From: Ricordea florida
Taxonomy: Eukaryota; Cnidaria; Anthozoa; Corallimorpharia; Ricordeidae
Length of the DNA stretch: 64,000 nt
NCBI GenBank assembly: GCA_949710005.1
Contig: OX453276.1
Location: 25,088,349 to 25,152,348, forward strand
Reading direction: 5' to 3'
Part shown: one piece after another, positions 22,101 to 31,300 of the stretch
Layout of the letters: each line of letters opens with the position of its first letter
Position numbering within the stretch: the first letter of the stretch is position 1
Translations under genes and position numbers: made by a program
The notes under the pieces: model-generated
What the model was told of the DNA's origin: nothing
The model's database searches: none
Seen by the model: the letters and a program-made list of their open reading frames with translations, nothing else

Positions 22101-23253
22101 AGAATTGGCACGTAGTTACTTATGGTGGCCTAACATTGATCAAGGAATAGAACAAACTGTCAGAAATTGCCAAAGCTGCCAGCAAGTTAAGAAGCCACCA
22201 GCTGTAGCGCCACTTAACCCATGGTTATGGCCGAGTAATCCTTGGCATCGCATTCACATAGATTACGCAGAAGATGAAAACGGGCATTATTTCATCCTTG
22301 TTGATGCACACTCGCGCTGGCCAGAAATATACTTTATGCCACGAAACACGTCAGCAACCGCGACCATTACTATCTTACGGGAACTATTTTCCAAATACGG
22401 ATTGCCAGTACATTGTGTCAGTGATAATGGTCCTCAGTTTCGCAGCGAAGAGTTTGCACACTTCTTGAGGATGAACGGTGTTAAGCATGTACGTGTAGCA
22501 CCCTATCATGCAGCCAGTAACGGATTGGCCGAAAGAATGGTTCAGTCATTCAAGAATCACATGAAAACATGTAAAGACAGCAAGCTGTCTGTTCAACAAC
22601 GCATCGCTAATTTTCTGTTGACTTACCGGTCGGCAAGACACCCTACTACTGGCAGAACACCAGCTAGTCTGTTCCTGGGGCGTGAACTTCGCACAAGACT
22701 AACCCTCCTTCGCCCAAGTGTAGGGGACAAGGTAATGGATTCACAAGCGAAGCAGAAGGAAACACACGATGCGCATGCTAAGTTTAGAGAGTTCTACCCA
22801 GGTGATAGAATTTGGGTGAAAGATCTTCGGAGAGAACACACGTGGTGGCCAGGCTCTGTTGCAGAGCGAAGTGGTCCGACATCTTACGTAGTAGTTCTGA
22901 ACGATGGACGAGTTTGGAAGCGGCATCTCGACCACATCAGACGTGATACCATGGACAGCGCAGTCGCTGACCGGGAATTGGAAAGGTTACCGCTGGACGC
23001 TGCTTTAGATCCTGTACGACAAGGCACTTCAACTACAAGTGTTCCATCACCCCAGCAGCCTCCCGTGAGCCTGCCGTTGTCGAATTCTGCCGAGCCTGGA
23101 ACTCAAGTTCAGTCGGAGAATGCGAACAGCTCTCCATCTGCGGCAGAGACGACGTCTTCTCCTAATGCTCCGCTACCAGAAGGCAGTCTTATTCCACTGC
23201 GCCGATCCAGTAGAGTGCGCAGGGCGCCAGACAGATTGATTGAGACAATCTAG
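19102..23253 (+). CDS. Gag-Pol polyprotein of the intact Ty3-type element (1383 aa)
   Basis: One frame carries all domains. The gag capsid-like region is residues 1-200. Two CCHC knuckles (CFRCGLTNHTPNNC and CFKCHATGHLQSEC) lie near 229-262. Protease has VDTGAS at 334-339. RT has LPFGISSSPAIWQRF and the catalytic IMDD at 624-627. RNase H has VDASPYGLG near 771. Integrase has H990/H994 and C1023/C1026, then D1054, D1108 and E1144. A Trp-rich tail (WVKDLRREHTWWPG) follows. Gag and Pol being fused in one frame means no frameshift is needed. Start is the first ATG after the primer site. No break is seen. Confidence 0.95.
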   Translation: MAGRPPFDVFNPEGEDIDSYLERLQEYFIAYDIKNDSDNAAKRRAILLTSIGSSSYRVLKDLSFPDAPNSKTFDQLATLLRGHYKPTRLKVAERYRFHSATQKPGQSIVDFVRELKNLSGTCEFTNEQLNDSLRDRFICGLRSEQIKRKLLSNNFTFQEAVDTAIAQEIAQKDVRDLGAISHSENSSSNVNKVKREHRLSRGRSSGRHYRGNGKQPQQYENPRKQCFRCGLTNHTPNNCKYKGSECFKCHATGHLQSECRNVKPFPKRSAGKQYVRHTDQDSEHEVCKDTGDEFLGSIFNLVENQKPESRKSRISAPAVRVPVLIEDVQFQMEVDTGASASILNYADYERYFKYLSLKPVEKSFHAYAGTPLDVAGQILVDVEYNGQRATLPLLVVRAERYAPPLLGRSWMMKIRLDWVNLFPSSNGQFSVFHETNVEVERLKKLYADVFKPELGTVKGVTAKLYLKENATPVFQRARPVPYALRSAVEEELKRMENDGVLKPVEVSDWATPIVCVPKTDGTVRICGDYKGTVNPAIQTEQFPIPTLEEIRGRVSSWKKFTKIDLRSAYQQLILDEESQKLCTINTHKGLFRYTRLPFGISSSPAIWQRFIEQVLAGLAGTCVIMDDLLVGGSDDEEHVKNLEAVLKQFQKYGLRVKLPKCVFMAPSVIYFGLRFSEKGLQPTGEKVKAIKEAPIPRNVTELRSFLGMLAALTNFIPKLSTLAHPLYELLGNKPWNWSSNCDKAFSDVKCALTSETVLTHYNSSLPVELAVDASPYGLGAVIMHVCPNGERRPIAYASRTLNEHEKRYAQIDKEALAIMFGLKRFHLYLYGRHFTIQTDHKPLERILGPKTAIPSLAAMRLQRWAIILSAFNYNIRSVPSKQNAVADALSRLPLPSTRNDEDSAYHVEERLIHALPITHKEINHATRVDPVLSKVLEYVRQGWPKHVEDLRLQPYFNRRFELSVEQDCLLWGLRVVIPTRYHKDVLQELHSGHPGIVRMKELARSYLWWPNIDQGIEQTVRNCQSCQQVKKPPAVAPLNPWLWPSNPWHRIHIDYAEDENGHYFILVDAHSRWPEIYFMPRNTSATATITILRELFSKYGLPVHCVSDNGPQFRSEEFAHFLRMNGVKHVRVAPYHAASNGLAERMVQSFKNHMKTCKDSKLSVQQRIANFLLTYRSARHPTTGRTPASLFLGRELRTRLTLLRPSVGDKVMDSQAKQKETHDAHAKFREFYPGDRIWVKDLRREHTWWPGSVAERSGPTSYVVVLNDGRVWKRHLDHIRRDTMDSAVADRELERLPLDAALDPVRQGTSTTSVPSPQQPPVSLPLSNSAEPGTQVQSENANSSPSAAETTSSPNAPLPEGSLIPLRRSSRVRRAPDRLIETI

Positions 23254-23464
23254 CTAATCTGTATTAAGAGTTTACGAAGCGTTGCATCTATTTCTTTAGG
23301 ATAAGCGCAAGAACTGGTTGGACATTGTTTTCATCTGACAGTTTAGTGTCTGATTCGCTGTATGAGTATTTTTGACTTGAATTCATTATTAACCCTTTAC
23401 GTTCGGTTTCAAAAATATTATAAGAACTTGTTGCTCAGTTAGTATTGCCTAAGAAGGGAGGAGA

Positions 23465-23617
23465 TGTGGTGTCTGACGTCATACCTCGTGCTCACATGAT
23501 GCTTAGTGCATCGGAGGGCAAAGTTCACTTTCGGTTCCGTAGTTGTAAAATAATAAAGGTTGGTTGAGTTCTTCGTCTACTTTGGAACTCCCTAACGAAA
23601 CGACCCAATACGCAACA
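23465..23617 (+). repeat. 3' LTR, 153 bp
   Basis: Same sequence as the 5' LTR; preceded by a purine tract and followed by the GTAGA duplication. Confidence 0.95.
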
Positions 23618-23622
23618 GTAGA

Positions 23623-24443
23623 CATCATAAAAGAGGGCGAAAAAGCGCTACAAATGAGAACGCGAACAACAATTTAAGTCGTAAACAAGGAGGAAAACAG
23701 CGAACGACGTGAGAACGTTGAGCCTATGACGTCACGACCAAGTTGTCTGCTGTACAAATGCAGGCTCAGATGAAACGAGTTTTCAGTAATGGCGGACGAT
23801 TTTTGGGAGACTTTGAAGCGGAAAAAAACAATGATCGAAGGTTTGCTGCTTGTTTTTATCAACTTCTAGTGATAGCATTAAACGCAATACAACATTCTTT
23901 ACACAAATTGCTCCGAAGTAAAAGTGTGTTTTTTCGTCGCAGGGGCACTTTAATATTGAATGTAATTGAATGTAATGTTTTCTTAGTAAATAAATGTGGA
24001 TAAGGGTAACTATAAAGTATTGCGTGCAGTACAAGCATTTTCACATTAATGAACACAGCGCAAGGCATACAATTATGTACTTACTACTGTTAATAAAATA
24101 AAGCTCCTAATAAGCAGAGGCTTGGATTTTTCAATTGTTGCCTCCTCAGGCAAAGTCTTTTTATCAAGAATAAATCTGCAAGGTAAAACAAACAAAAAAC
24201 ATCTTCTTACATATTAAACATGTTGAACATACTAGTAGTATCAGCTGTTGATGAGGCCAGAAACAACAAATTTACAATAAATGTATTATTGACCCATTGA
24301 CATTAATTGTTTATCAGACACATGTGGATACCACACTATAGCAGAACTCAAGGTTTCAGTTTTTTGTTGTTGTTGTTTTTCCATCAAAGCAATGGATTCC
24401 ATTAAAATGCAATGCCAGGACTCATAGATAATCTTTGTATGTG
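23623..24443. other. Gap between Ty3-type element and foldback repeat; no recognised gene
   Basis: Short frames on both strands show no conserved motif. The sequence beside the insertion is GC-richer than average, with CGTCAC and CGCC-rich segments, and could be the 5' region of a host gene, but no exon could be drawn. Confidence 0.4.
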
Positions 24444-24542
24444 TAATCGCATGGGCCCGAGGGCAATTAAGGATTAATTTCACGCGTATTTTCAAAGTTT
24501 TCCTAAAAGTGCCCGAGTCGCGAAGCGACGAGGGCAATTTTG

Positions 24543-24582
<40 letters not shown>

Positions 24583-24597
24583 TCCGAGGGCACTTGC

Positions 24598-24605
<8 letters not shown>
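24444..24605. repeat. Near-perfect long palindrome (foldback element)
   Basis: Both ends read GTAATCGCA when read inward. The left arm TTAAGGATTAATTTCAC...TTTTCAAAGTTTTCC is mirrored by GGAAAACTTTGAAAA...GTGAAATTAATCCTTAA, around a centre GAGTCGCGAAGCGACGAG. The whole could fold into one stem-loop. Probably a foldback MITE. Confidence 0.8.
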
Positions 24606-24629
<24 letters not shown>

Positions 24630-25632
24630 TTTTTGGGAATTGCATTTTCGCACGATGTCCGCGCGATGAAGCCCTTTCAATGCCGCCACAAATGTCAAAA
24701 CAAACGTAACTGACCAATAGATTCAATGAACATTTTATTTTCAAAATACAGTTAACAACGTTACACGGTTTCATACCGTTATATTGCAATCAACAGTAAA
24801 CAGGAAAAAGGCACAAAATGTATTTATGTGAACATTACACCTTAATCGGAGTCAGATTCTGGGAGAAAAATTCTTTTGTAACCTCGCTTGCTCTGGCTGA
24901 GACTTGCTTGGGAAGAATGATTTCCAGCTATGTTGAGAGTGACACTGCAATGGCTGAAATTGTAGATTTGACTCGAAGCTGAGTCGGGCTGTGTTTGCAC
25001 TGAGGACAGTGGTTGAAGTACTTGTCTTGTCGTGGCAGTATTTGTGAGATTGTCGATGATGTTGGACATCATTCTTTGCTTGTTTTCATCACCGAAGTCG
25101 TAGTCATTCAAACCTTGCTCGGAACTGTGACCAGTAATGTTTTTAATCTTGTATTTCGGAATGCTGGAACTCTTCAATTTCTTGACAACCGTTTTTCTGG
25201 CGCTGTGGTTAGTAAGCTTCTTGTCTGGGCAGGTAACTTTCAGAGGTGAGTTTTCAGCTGTGCGAAAAATTGGGCGAGCGCTTCGTTCAGCTGTGACACT
25301 TCGTAGCTCTCAATTTCCTCCTTTTTCCCCCTTGTTACAGCCCATTGTTTGAAAACGCCGGTCCAATAGACAGTACTTCGTTTAGTGTTTTTGTTCTCGC
25401 GACCGTGCTTTAGTCCCTCAATTAAGGTTCCGTCGGCTTCCACGAAACGGGAAGCCATTGTTGCAAAAAAATTCATCAGCAATAACGCTTCGTTGCCAAG
25501 CAACGTATGACCAATCAGCAGCAAGTAATCATGCCCTCTTGATTACCTAAAGTGCCCTGGTGATTAAGAAAAAATGCCCTCTGTCTAAGCCAATCAGCGT
25601 TCAGTAATTTTGCCCTGCATGTGATAAGTAAT
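24606..25632 (-). mobile_element. Crypton-like element remnant between short inverted repeats
   Basis: A tyrosine-recombinase remnant on the minus strand is flanked by inverted sequences of the form ATTACTT..TATCACAT...GGGCAAAATT (left about 24600-24632; right about 25605-25632 on the opposite strand). Cryptons usually lack terminal inverted repeats, so either the repeats belong to another element that captured the gene or this is an unusual type. The edges are approximate. Confidence 0.5.
24842..25524 (-). pseudogene. Tyrosine recombinase remnant (Crypton / DUF3504-like), internally deleted
   Basis: Two frames on the minus strand read as one family. The first (25524 to about 25255) has NTKRSTVYWTGVFKQW...RG and LNEALAQFF, the N-terminal domain of Crypton-derived recombinases. 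The second (about 25260 to 24842) has LTNHSARKTVV (His-x-x-Arg box) and ITGHSSEQGLNDYD (His and candidate catalytic Tyr). The frame changes near 25255, and the segment that should hold the first catalytic Arg is missing. So it is a dead, shortened gene. Confidence 0.65.
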
Positions 25633-25995
25633 ATAATCTTTACTAATGATTAGGATAATTCAAAATGTACATGAAAAAAATTGCTCAATTGTGATTGGCT
25701 AAGTGCAGTGCAGTTCAAGTTTAACACCAGTGCGAAGAAATGAAACACAGCACGAATTACAGATCAAATTTTTTTTCATGTAACAAGAAATCATATGGTT
25801 TCTTTTTTGTTCAATTTGTGATTTTTTATTTACACACTTGAGTTTTTCCAAAAGCTCAAATTGCACTCACAGAAGCAGCTCATGCAACTTGAGCTTTTTA
25901 AAAAAATTCACTGGTGAGAATAAATTACAAATTGAACTCAAAACTGTATGATTACCATTACCAATAAAACTTAAAATGCAAGGCTTACCACTCAC

Positions 25996-26157
25996 CTCCA
26001 AATTAGTTTCTTGTTTAACACTAGGTAATCATAGACAAAACAAACACCAAACACCGTTATGCCATGTTCTTTAACCAGCACTGCCATAGAACCAAGCAAC
26101 AGTGAGACAAATAGGTAGATATTTTTCTTAAAACAATGGACTTTATCATTTGCAGAC
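25996..26157 (-). CDS. TMTC-like gene, exon 3
   Basis: On the minus strand, after an acceptor CTTTTCACAG, the exon encodes LFVSLLLGSMAVLVKEHGITVFGVC and ends before the donor GTGAGT (exon-last base 25996). The VKE(H/Q)GITV(F/L)GVC motif is characteristic of TMTC proteins (transmembrane and TPR-containing; ER O-mannosyltransferases of cadherins, known for the family). The exon joins exon 2 in phase (AG|G TCT = Arg-Ser). Later exons should lie left of here; I did not find them. Confidence 0.8.
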
Positions 26158-27362
26158 CTGTGAAAAGGTGAAATTACATCTTTATTTTAGTTGCTTAATT
26201 AATGTTTATGAAGTAAATTAAATCAAACATACAATTTAACACTTGCTCTACAGTACTACAAGAGAGCTGAAATCTGATTGGCTAATAATCATACTATTTA
26301 AGAATTAAATAATAACACAGGTCATGCAGTTTCATGTATAAACCATAAACTTGTCTTTGGAGAAAACAAATTTTACTTTCAAATGGGAAGTACTGAAAAA
26401 AATCATATTCATGGCTAGACTTGCATATACTTTATTAGGGACTCTGTTACTGTCTTGTCTGAGGCAAAACTGTTTTTGAAGAATGAAATAGTATGGCTAT
26501 GTGCAATGAAGTATATAGAGGATATTACATGGTGGCGAGAAGATATGAATTTTGTGTTCGAGTGGCAAGAACAATATCTCCTGAGTGAGCACAGCGAACA
26601 TGTCAGATATTGTTCTTGCCACTAGTACATAAAATTCATATCTTTGAGCTAACATGTAGTTTTCTTTTTATCATGTTGACAAAAACACAGTAACACGTTC
26701 ATTAGGCAGCTTTGTACACAAAATGAATTGTGCAAGGCAGCAAATAACGTCTTTGATATCCTCATTAGTGAGGACATGGAAAATACACCACTATGGTCCC
26801 AGATGTAATTTTGTATGAATTTTACAAGTGGTGTAATTCCCAGTAAAACACTCACATCATAGGATATGGTCTGATATGGAAATATATCCAAATTTGACTT
26901 CAGATGTTAGTGTTTGTTCTTGCCTGAGAATTCTCCCTAAAACAAGGAGGCTAGTTGCAGCTTGTGCAAACACATACGATATGATCTATTTTTCTTATAA
27001 GATAACTATTCAAATTACCCCAGTGGTCACTTATAAAGATAACTACAGTATTAACCAATTATTGTTATTATTATAGTAATAGTGGTGATAATACATGTAT
27101 AAATTAGTGCTATGGTCTTCTTCATCGCCTGAAGAAGACTAACAGTAAGCAGTCGAAATGTTGCAACCACCACCCAAGTGACTCTGTCGTGAGACCATAG
27201 AACTAATTTATATTATCATTGAAGTTACCCACAATGAACAAAAATCTTTTCCATAACAGTAATAATGGTAACAATAAAATTTAATGATAGTGACACTGAT
27301 AATGACAATAATAACAAATTCATGCAGCTATTCATACTAGTATATAAGTATAAAAAACAGAC
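26158..27362. other. TMTC-like intron 2
   Basis: AT-rich sequence between exons 2 and 3, containing the foldback repeat at 26541-26643. Frames here carry no recognised protein. Confidence 0.7.
26541..26643. repeat. Foldback repeat, 39-nt arms
   Basis: AGATATGAATTTTGTG...AAGAACAATATCT (26541-26579) is mirrored by AGATATTGTTCTTG...AAATTCATATCT (26605-26643) with few mismatches and a 25-nt spacer. Likely a small foldback MITE inside a TMTC intron. Confidence 0.8.
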
Positions 27363-27436
27363 CTTACAAATGCCAGAAAAGAGAGAAGAAAGAAAAAGCA
27401 TGCCATAACATCAGCACGACCTACAACTCCAGTGAC
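27363..27436 (-). CDS. TMTC-like gene, exon 2
   Basis: On the minus strand, after acceptor TTTTCTTCAG, 74 bases encode VTGVVGRADVMACFFFLLSF plus five further residues. It continues exon 1 (which ends HPVHTEA) in phase. The GRAD motif after HPVHTEAV is the hallmark of TMTC proteins. The donor is AAG|GTCTGT; the alternative donor GTAAGG would put a stop early in exon 3 and is rejected. The Polinton-like element 1 lies between this exon and exon 1. Confidence 0.85.
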
Positions 27437-27896
27437 CTGAAGAAAACGAAAATGTACTGAATCAAATATTTCAAATCATTCACCTTCTATGGCGATATTG
27501 AAATACACCTTGGGATACAACATGAATTTCTTGTCTATAAGTACAACATGTGCAAAATAGTTTGAGCCAGTAAAGTATTCAATGTGTTGCTTTAGCCAAT
27601 CAAACAAAGTTTCTCTTGGGCCTTGACTGCAATGAATGTCCAGCATAAAATAGAGCACAGCTGATCTAAAAACACTATTGGAATGATCTCCCTCTTTCTG
27701 TTCGCAACAAACTATCTAAAATCCCAATTTAAAAGTCACTTTACAAATAAATTATTATCTTGCTCAATACGAAATTACTTGACGTTTAGTTTAAGTATGT
27801 GTGTGATTTGTGTTTATGAGTATTAAATAGTTTTTTTAATTATTATAAATAGTGAGTAGTCATGTATAAAAGTTCTGTCAAACAATCAATAGCTTC

Positions 27897-28331
27897 AGAG
27901 AGGGAGAAAACTGCGGTTTTGAGACAGACGAATTTTGACAAGGATTTTTTAGCTTATAAGCTAAATTGGTTTTTCAAATTTGATCAGGAATTTAACCAGC
28001 AGCATAAAAGCCAATAAATACTTGCCAAAATGCCTAAGACCTCCAAAAGCCCGCATCAAGCCGTTGTTGGGTATTGCTGAAGCCGCTAAGTTTCTGCAAA
28101 GTTTCGGCCAAGAAAGGGGCCGACAGGCGGAGCGAGAGGATCGAGCGGAGGGCGAGAACCATCCAGTGGCAAAGCCTCTGCACAGCATTGGTGAAGCCGA
28201 CGGAACTGAGACACAGGAATTTTGACGAGATTTATTAGGTGATATTTCTCGGACAGGCGGATTAAAAATTTGAAAAGCGGCTTAAAGATTTGATAATTCT
28301 TACAAAAGTAATTATGGATCGGTTAAGAAGA
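27897..28331 (+). repeat. Left terminal inverted repeat of element 1 (435 bp)
   Basis: Starts AGAGAGGGAGAAAACTGCGG. It is less AT-rich than the rest of the element. It contains an 81-codon frame (27980-28225) of low complexity that is mirrored in the other repeat and is probably not a gene. The inner end includes a CTTAAAGA box (28281-28288) and the first six codons of the polymerase gene (from 28314). Confidence 0.95.
28281..28288 (+). promoter_or_regulatory. CTTAAAGA box upstream of polymerase
   Basis: Lies 25 nt before the polymerase ATG at 28314, inside the inverted repeat. The mirrored copy (43470-43477, minus) has the same distance to the ATG of the Cys/His-repeat gene. The box fits the YTAAARR motif seen before most genes of the element. 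Confidence 0.55.
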
Positions 28332-31300
28332 GAATTGAATTTTAAGCAATTAACCAAATTGCTCACATTTTATAAAATTCCGGGTAGATCAGAAATGACT
28401 ACTAAAGAGGATAAAGCGATGGCATTGGGCATTATACCAGAAGTAATTAATAATGTTCAACAAATCCTTGATAATAGAAGAGAAATTTTTGAAGCAATAG
28501 ATAATATGCCGAGGAGAAGAGCGAATCAACCGCAACCGCCTCTTCCAATACCGCAAATAAGGCCAAGAAACAGACCAAATTTACCACCTCTAAATATACC
28601 ACAACCAATTCAAATTCCAGGCACACCGCCAGGTTCGCCAGATAGATTTATACCAACGACACCCCCAGGCACACCACCACCAAATCAACCCAGAATAAAT
28701 ATTAATAAATATAAACCAAAAAGACCTTCTCCACCCAAACCAACGCGCCCACCGCCCCCCATTCCAACAAAACTCAAAAAACAAGTAATAAAAAATGAAT
28801 CGGTTGAAAATACCAAACAAACTCCTTTTTTGGGAAATGTATTAAACAAGTTTTGGAGTTTTGTAAAACCATATATCCCAGAAAAAGTAAAAAATAAAGC
28901 AGAGGAACTAGCCAAAAATTTTATAGATAGATATAAAAAGGCGAATGAACCTAAAAACCAACCATCCCAAACAAAAGCAAAAAGAGATTATGAGAAGGAG
29001 GGAGCAAGGCCGAAAACAAAAAGATTGAAAGAAGAAGAATTAATTATCAAAGAAACTACGAGAAAATTCAAAAATGGCTATTTGAAGCAACACAACATAG
29101 ATGGGAAAAAAGGATATACTATTGGTGAATTCATGAGAAAAATAAAGCCAAAGGTTATAGATATTATTAATAAGGATAAGAAACCAAAAAAGGTTAAGGT
29201 TATACTATCATCCAAGTTTGCGAAATCTCCTTTGCAAAATAACCAAATTACAGAAGAGGTTGAAAAATACTTTAGTGCTAAACCAAAAATAATTACAGAG
29301 GCAAGCGATTTGTCAAAAGAATATGAAGATATAATTAAAGATATATTCTTTGAAGTTGAAAGATTTCAAGAAAATACAGATTCTGGTGTTTTTCAATTTG
29401 ACTCAGTTGCGCGATTTGATATTGGGATAGCACCTTACACAGTTATTTCTGGGAGTTCATATATACCAACTCCAGAAAGATTAGCCGCAAAGAAAGCCGC
29501 CATTAACATACAAAATAAGTGCGAAGATTGTGGTCAACTTTCATTAACTGAGGCGGTGTTTCCAAGAAAACATCATAGAGAGAGGGTAAATAATGAATTG
29601 CTTAAAAATTACAAAAAATTAAACTTTTCTGGTATAGAGGGCGCAATGAAATTAAAAGATTTCACCAAGTTTGAAAAACAAAACCCACATCCAGTTAATG
29701 TATTGAAATATGATGAAGAAGCTGACGAAATATATACCGCGAGATTAAGCGATAAATGTTATTGCAAGAAAGAAGAAAAATGCAAGAATTGCGGCTGCAG
29801 GAAAAAAGAGTGCAAGAAAAAACAGAAATGCAGGAAAAAAGATTGCGCAAAAAATGAATGCGAAGAATGCGGATGTAAGAAATGCGATTGTAATAACCAT
29901 GAATGCAAGCTATGTGATTGCAAATTTATAACATTACTTTTAATAAATAATGGTGAAAAATCTCACTATATTTTGGTAAATAATGTTAGCAGACTTTTAT
30001 CATCTGAAAATGATAATAATAAACATAAAAAACATTTCTGCCTTAGATGTTTCAACTCATTTTATGATCAAAGGGTTTTGCAAGAACACAAAGAGTACTG
30101 TGATTCGCACGGTGAAGTTAAAATCAAAATGCCAAAGAACGAAGATGGCAGCCCAAAATTTATTTACTTTAAAAATTTTAAGAATAAAATGCGAGCGCCT
30201 TTTGTTATCTATGCTGATTTCGAAGGTCGGCTAATACCAATACATACTTGCTCACCAAGCGAAATTAAAAGTTTTACAAAAAATTACCAAATGCACAAAG
30301 CATCGGGGTTCTGCTATTATATTAAATGTTTCGATGAAAGTATATTGCCAAAGGATTTTAAAATCTGCGTGAATTATACCGCAAAATCTGATGACGAGGA
30401 TGTTGCGCAGATATTCACAGAATATTTAGAAAGAGATGGCAGGAAAATTTTCGAGTTAATAGAAGAAAAAAAGGCAACTTTTAAAGTTTATGATAAAAAG
30501 AATATGACAAAAACGGATAAAAAAGATTACGAAAATGAAACTCACTGCCATATATGCAAACGAGAATTTTCTGAAGAAGAGGATTTTAGAAAAGTAATAG
30601 ATCATTGTCATCTTACTGGAAAATATCGAGGCGCCGCGCATAAAATTTGTAACTTAAAATATGTGATTCCCAAATTCGTTCCAGTAGTAATTCATAATCT
30701 TTCTGGGTATGATTCCCATCTGTTCATTAAGAATCTTGGAAAAACAAAGGGTCAAATGAACTGTTTAGCTAACACCGATGAAAAGTATATTAGTTTCTCG
30801 AAGAAAATTTTAATTAATTATGATCAAGATCATGATTGCGAGCATGATTGCGATGAGGATGAAGATGACAAAGAAAAACCAATTACAAGAACAATAAGAT
30901 TCATTGATTCTTATAAATTTCTGCAATTCTCTCTTTGCGGATTGGTTGACAATCTTACAAAATGCGAAAAATGCGAGTCATGCAGACCAGGAAAATGTTT
31001 GAAAAGATACGTAAAAGATGGAAAGATTATTACTTTTAATGGTGTTGGCAATTGCGGACAATGCAAGAATTGCAAGTTATTGGGAAGTATGTGTTTTTCT
31101 CCAATAGATAAAAATATGACAGAAATTAAGAAACATTTCACAGGAGAAAAGTTAAAACTATTGTTGAGAAAGGGTGTGTTTCCTTATGATTATTTTGATC
31201 GAATTGACAAACTTAATGAAACCCAACTTCCACCAAAGGAAGCGTTTTTCTCAAAACTAAATAATCAAGGTATTTCGGACGAAGATTATGAACACGCTAA

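Larger units (their letters stand above)
18829..23617 (+). mobile_element. Intact Ty3/gypsy-type retrotransposon, identical LTRs
   Basis: Two 153-bp LTRs (18829-18981 and 23465-23617) show no difference by eye. Both sides carry the 5-bp duplication GTAGA (18824-18828, 23618-23622). A primer-binding-like site (GTGGCGACGAGGATAAC) follows the 5' LTR and a purine tract (AAGAAGGGAGGAGA) precedes the 3' LTR. One uninterrupted gag-pol frame lies between. Everything visible fits a young, possibly still active copy. Confidence 0.95.

Noticed and set aside
24286-24789. 167-codon minus-strand frame
   Set aside because: It runs through the foldback palindrome; no conserved motif.
27980-28225. 81-codon frame in the left inverted repeat and its mirror at 43533-43778
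   Set aside because: Low-complexity charged sequence with an equally long frame on the opposite strand; identical in both repeats only because the repeats are identical. No domain seen.
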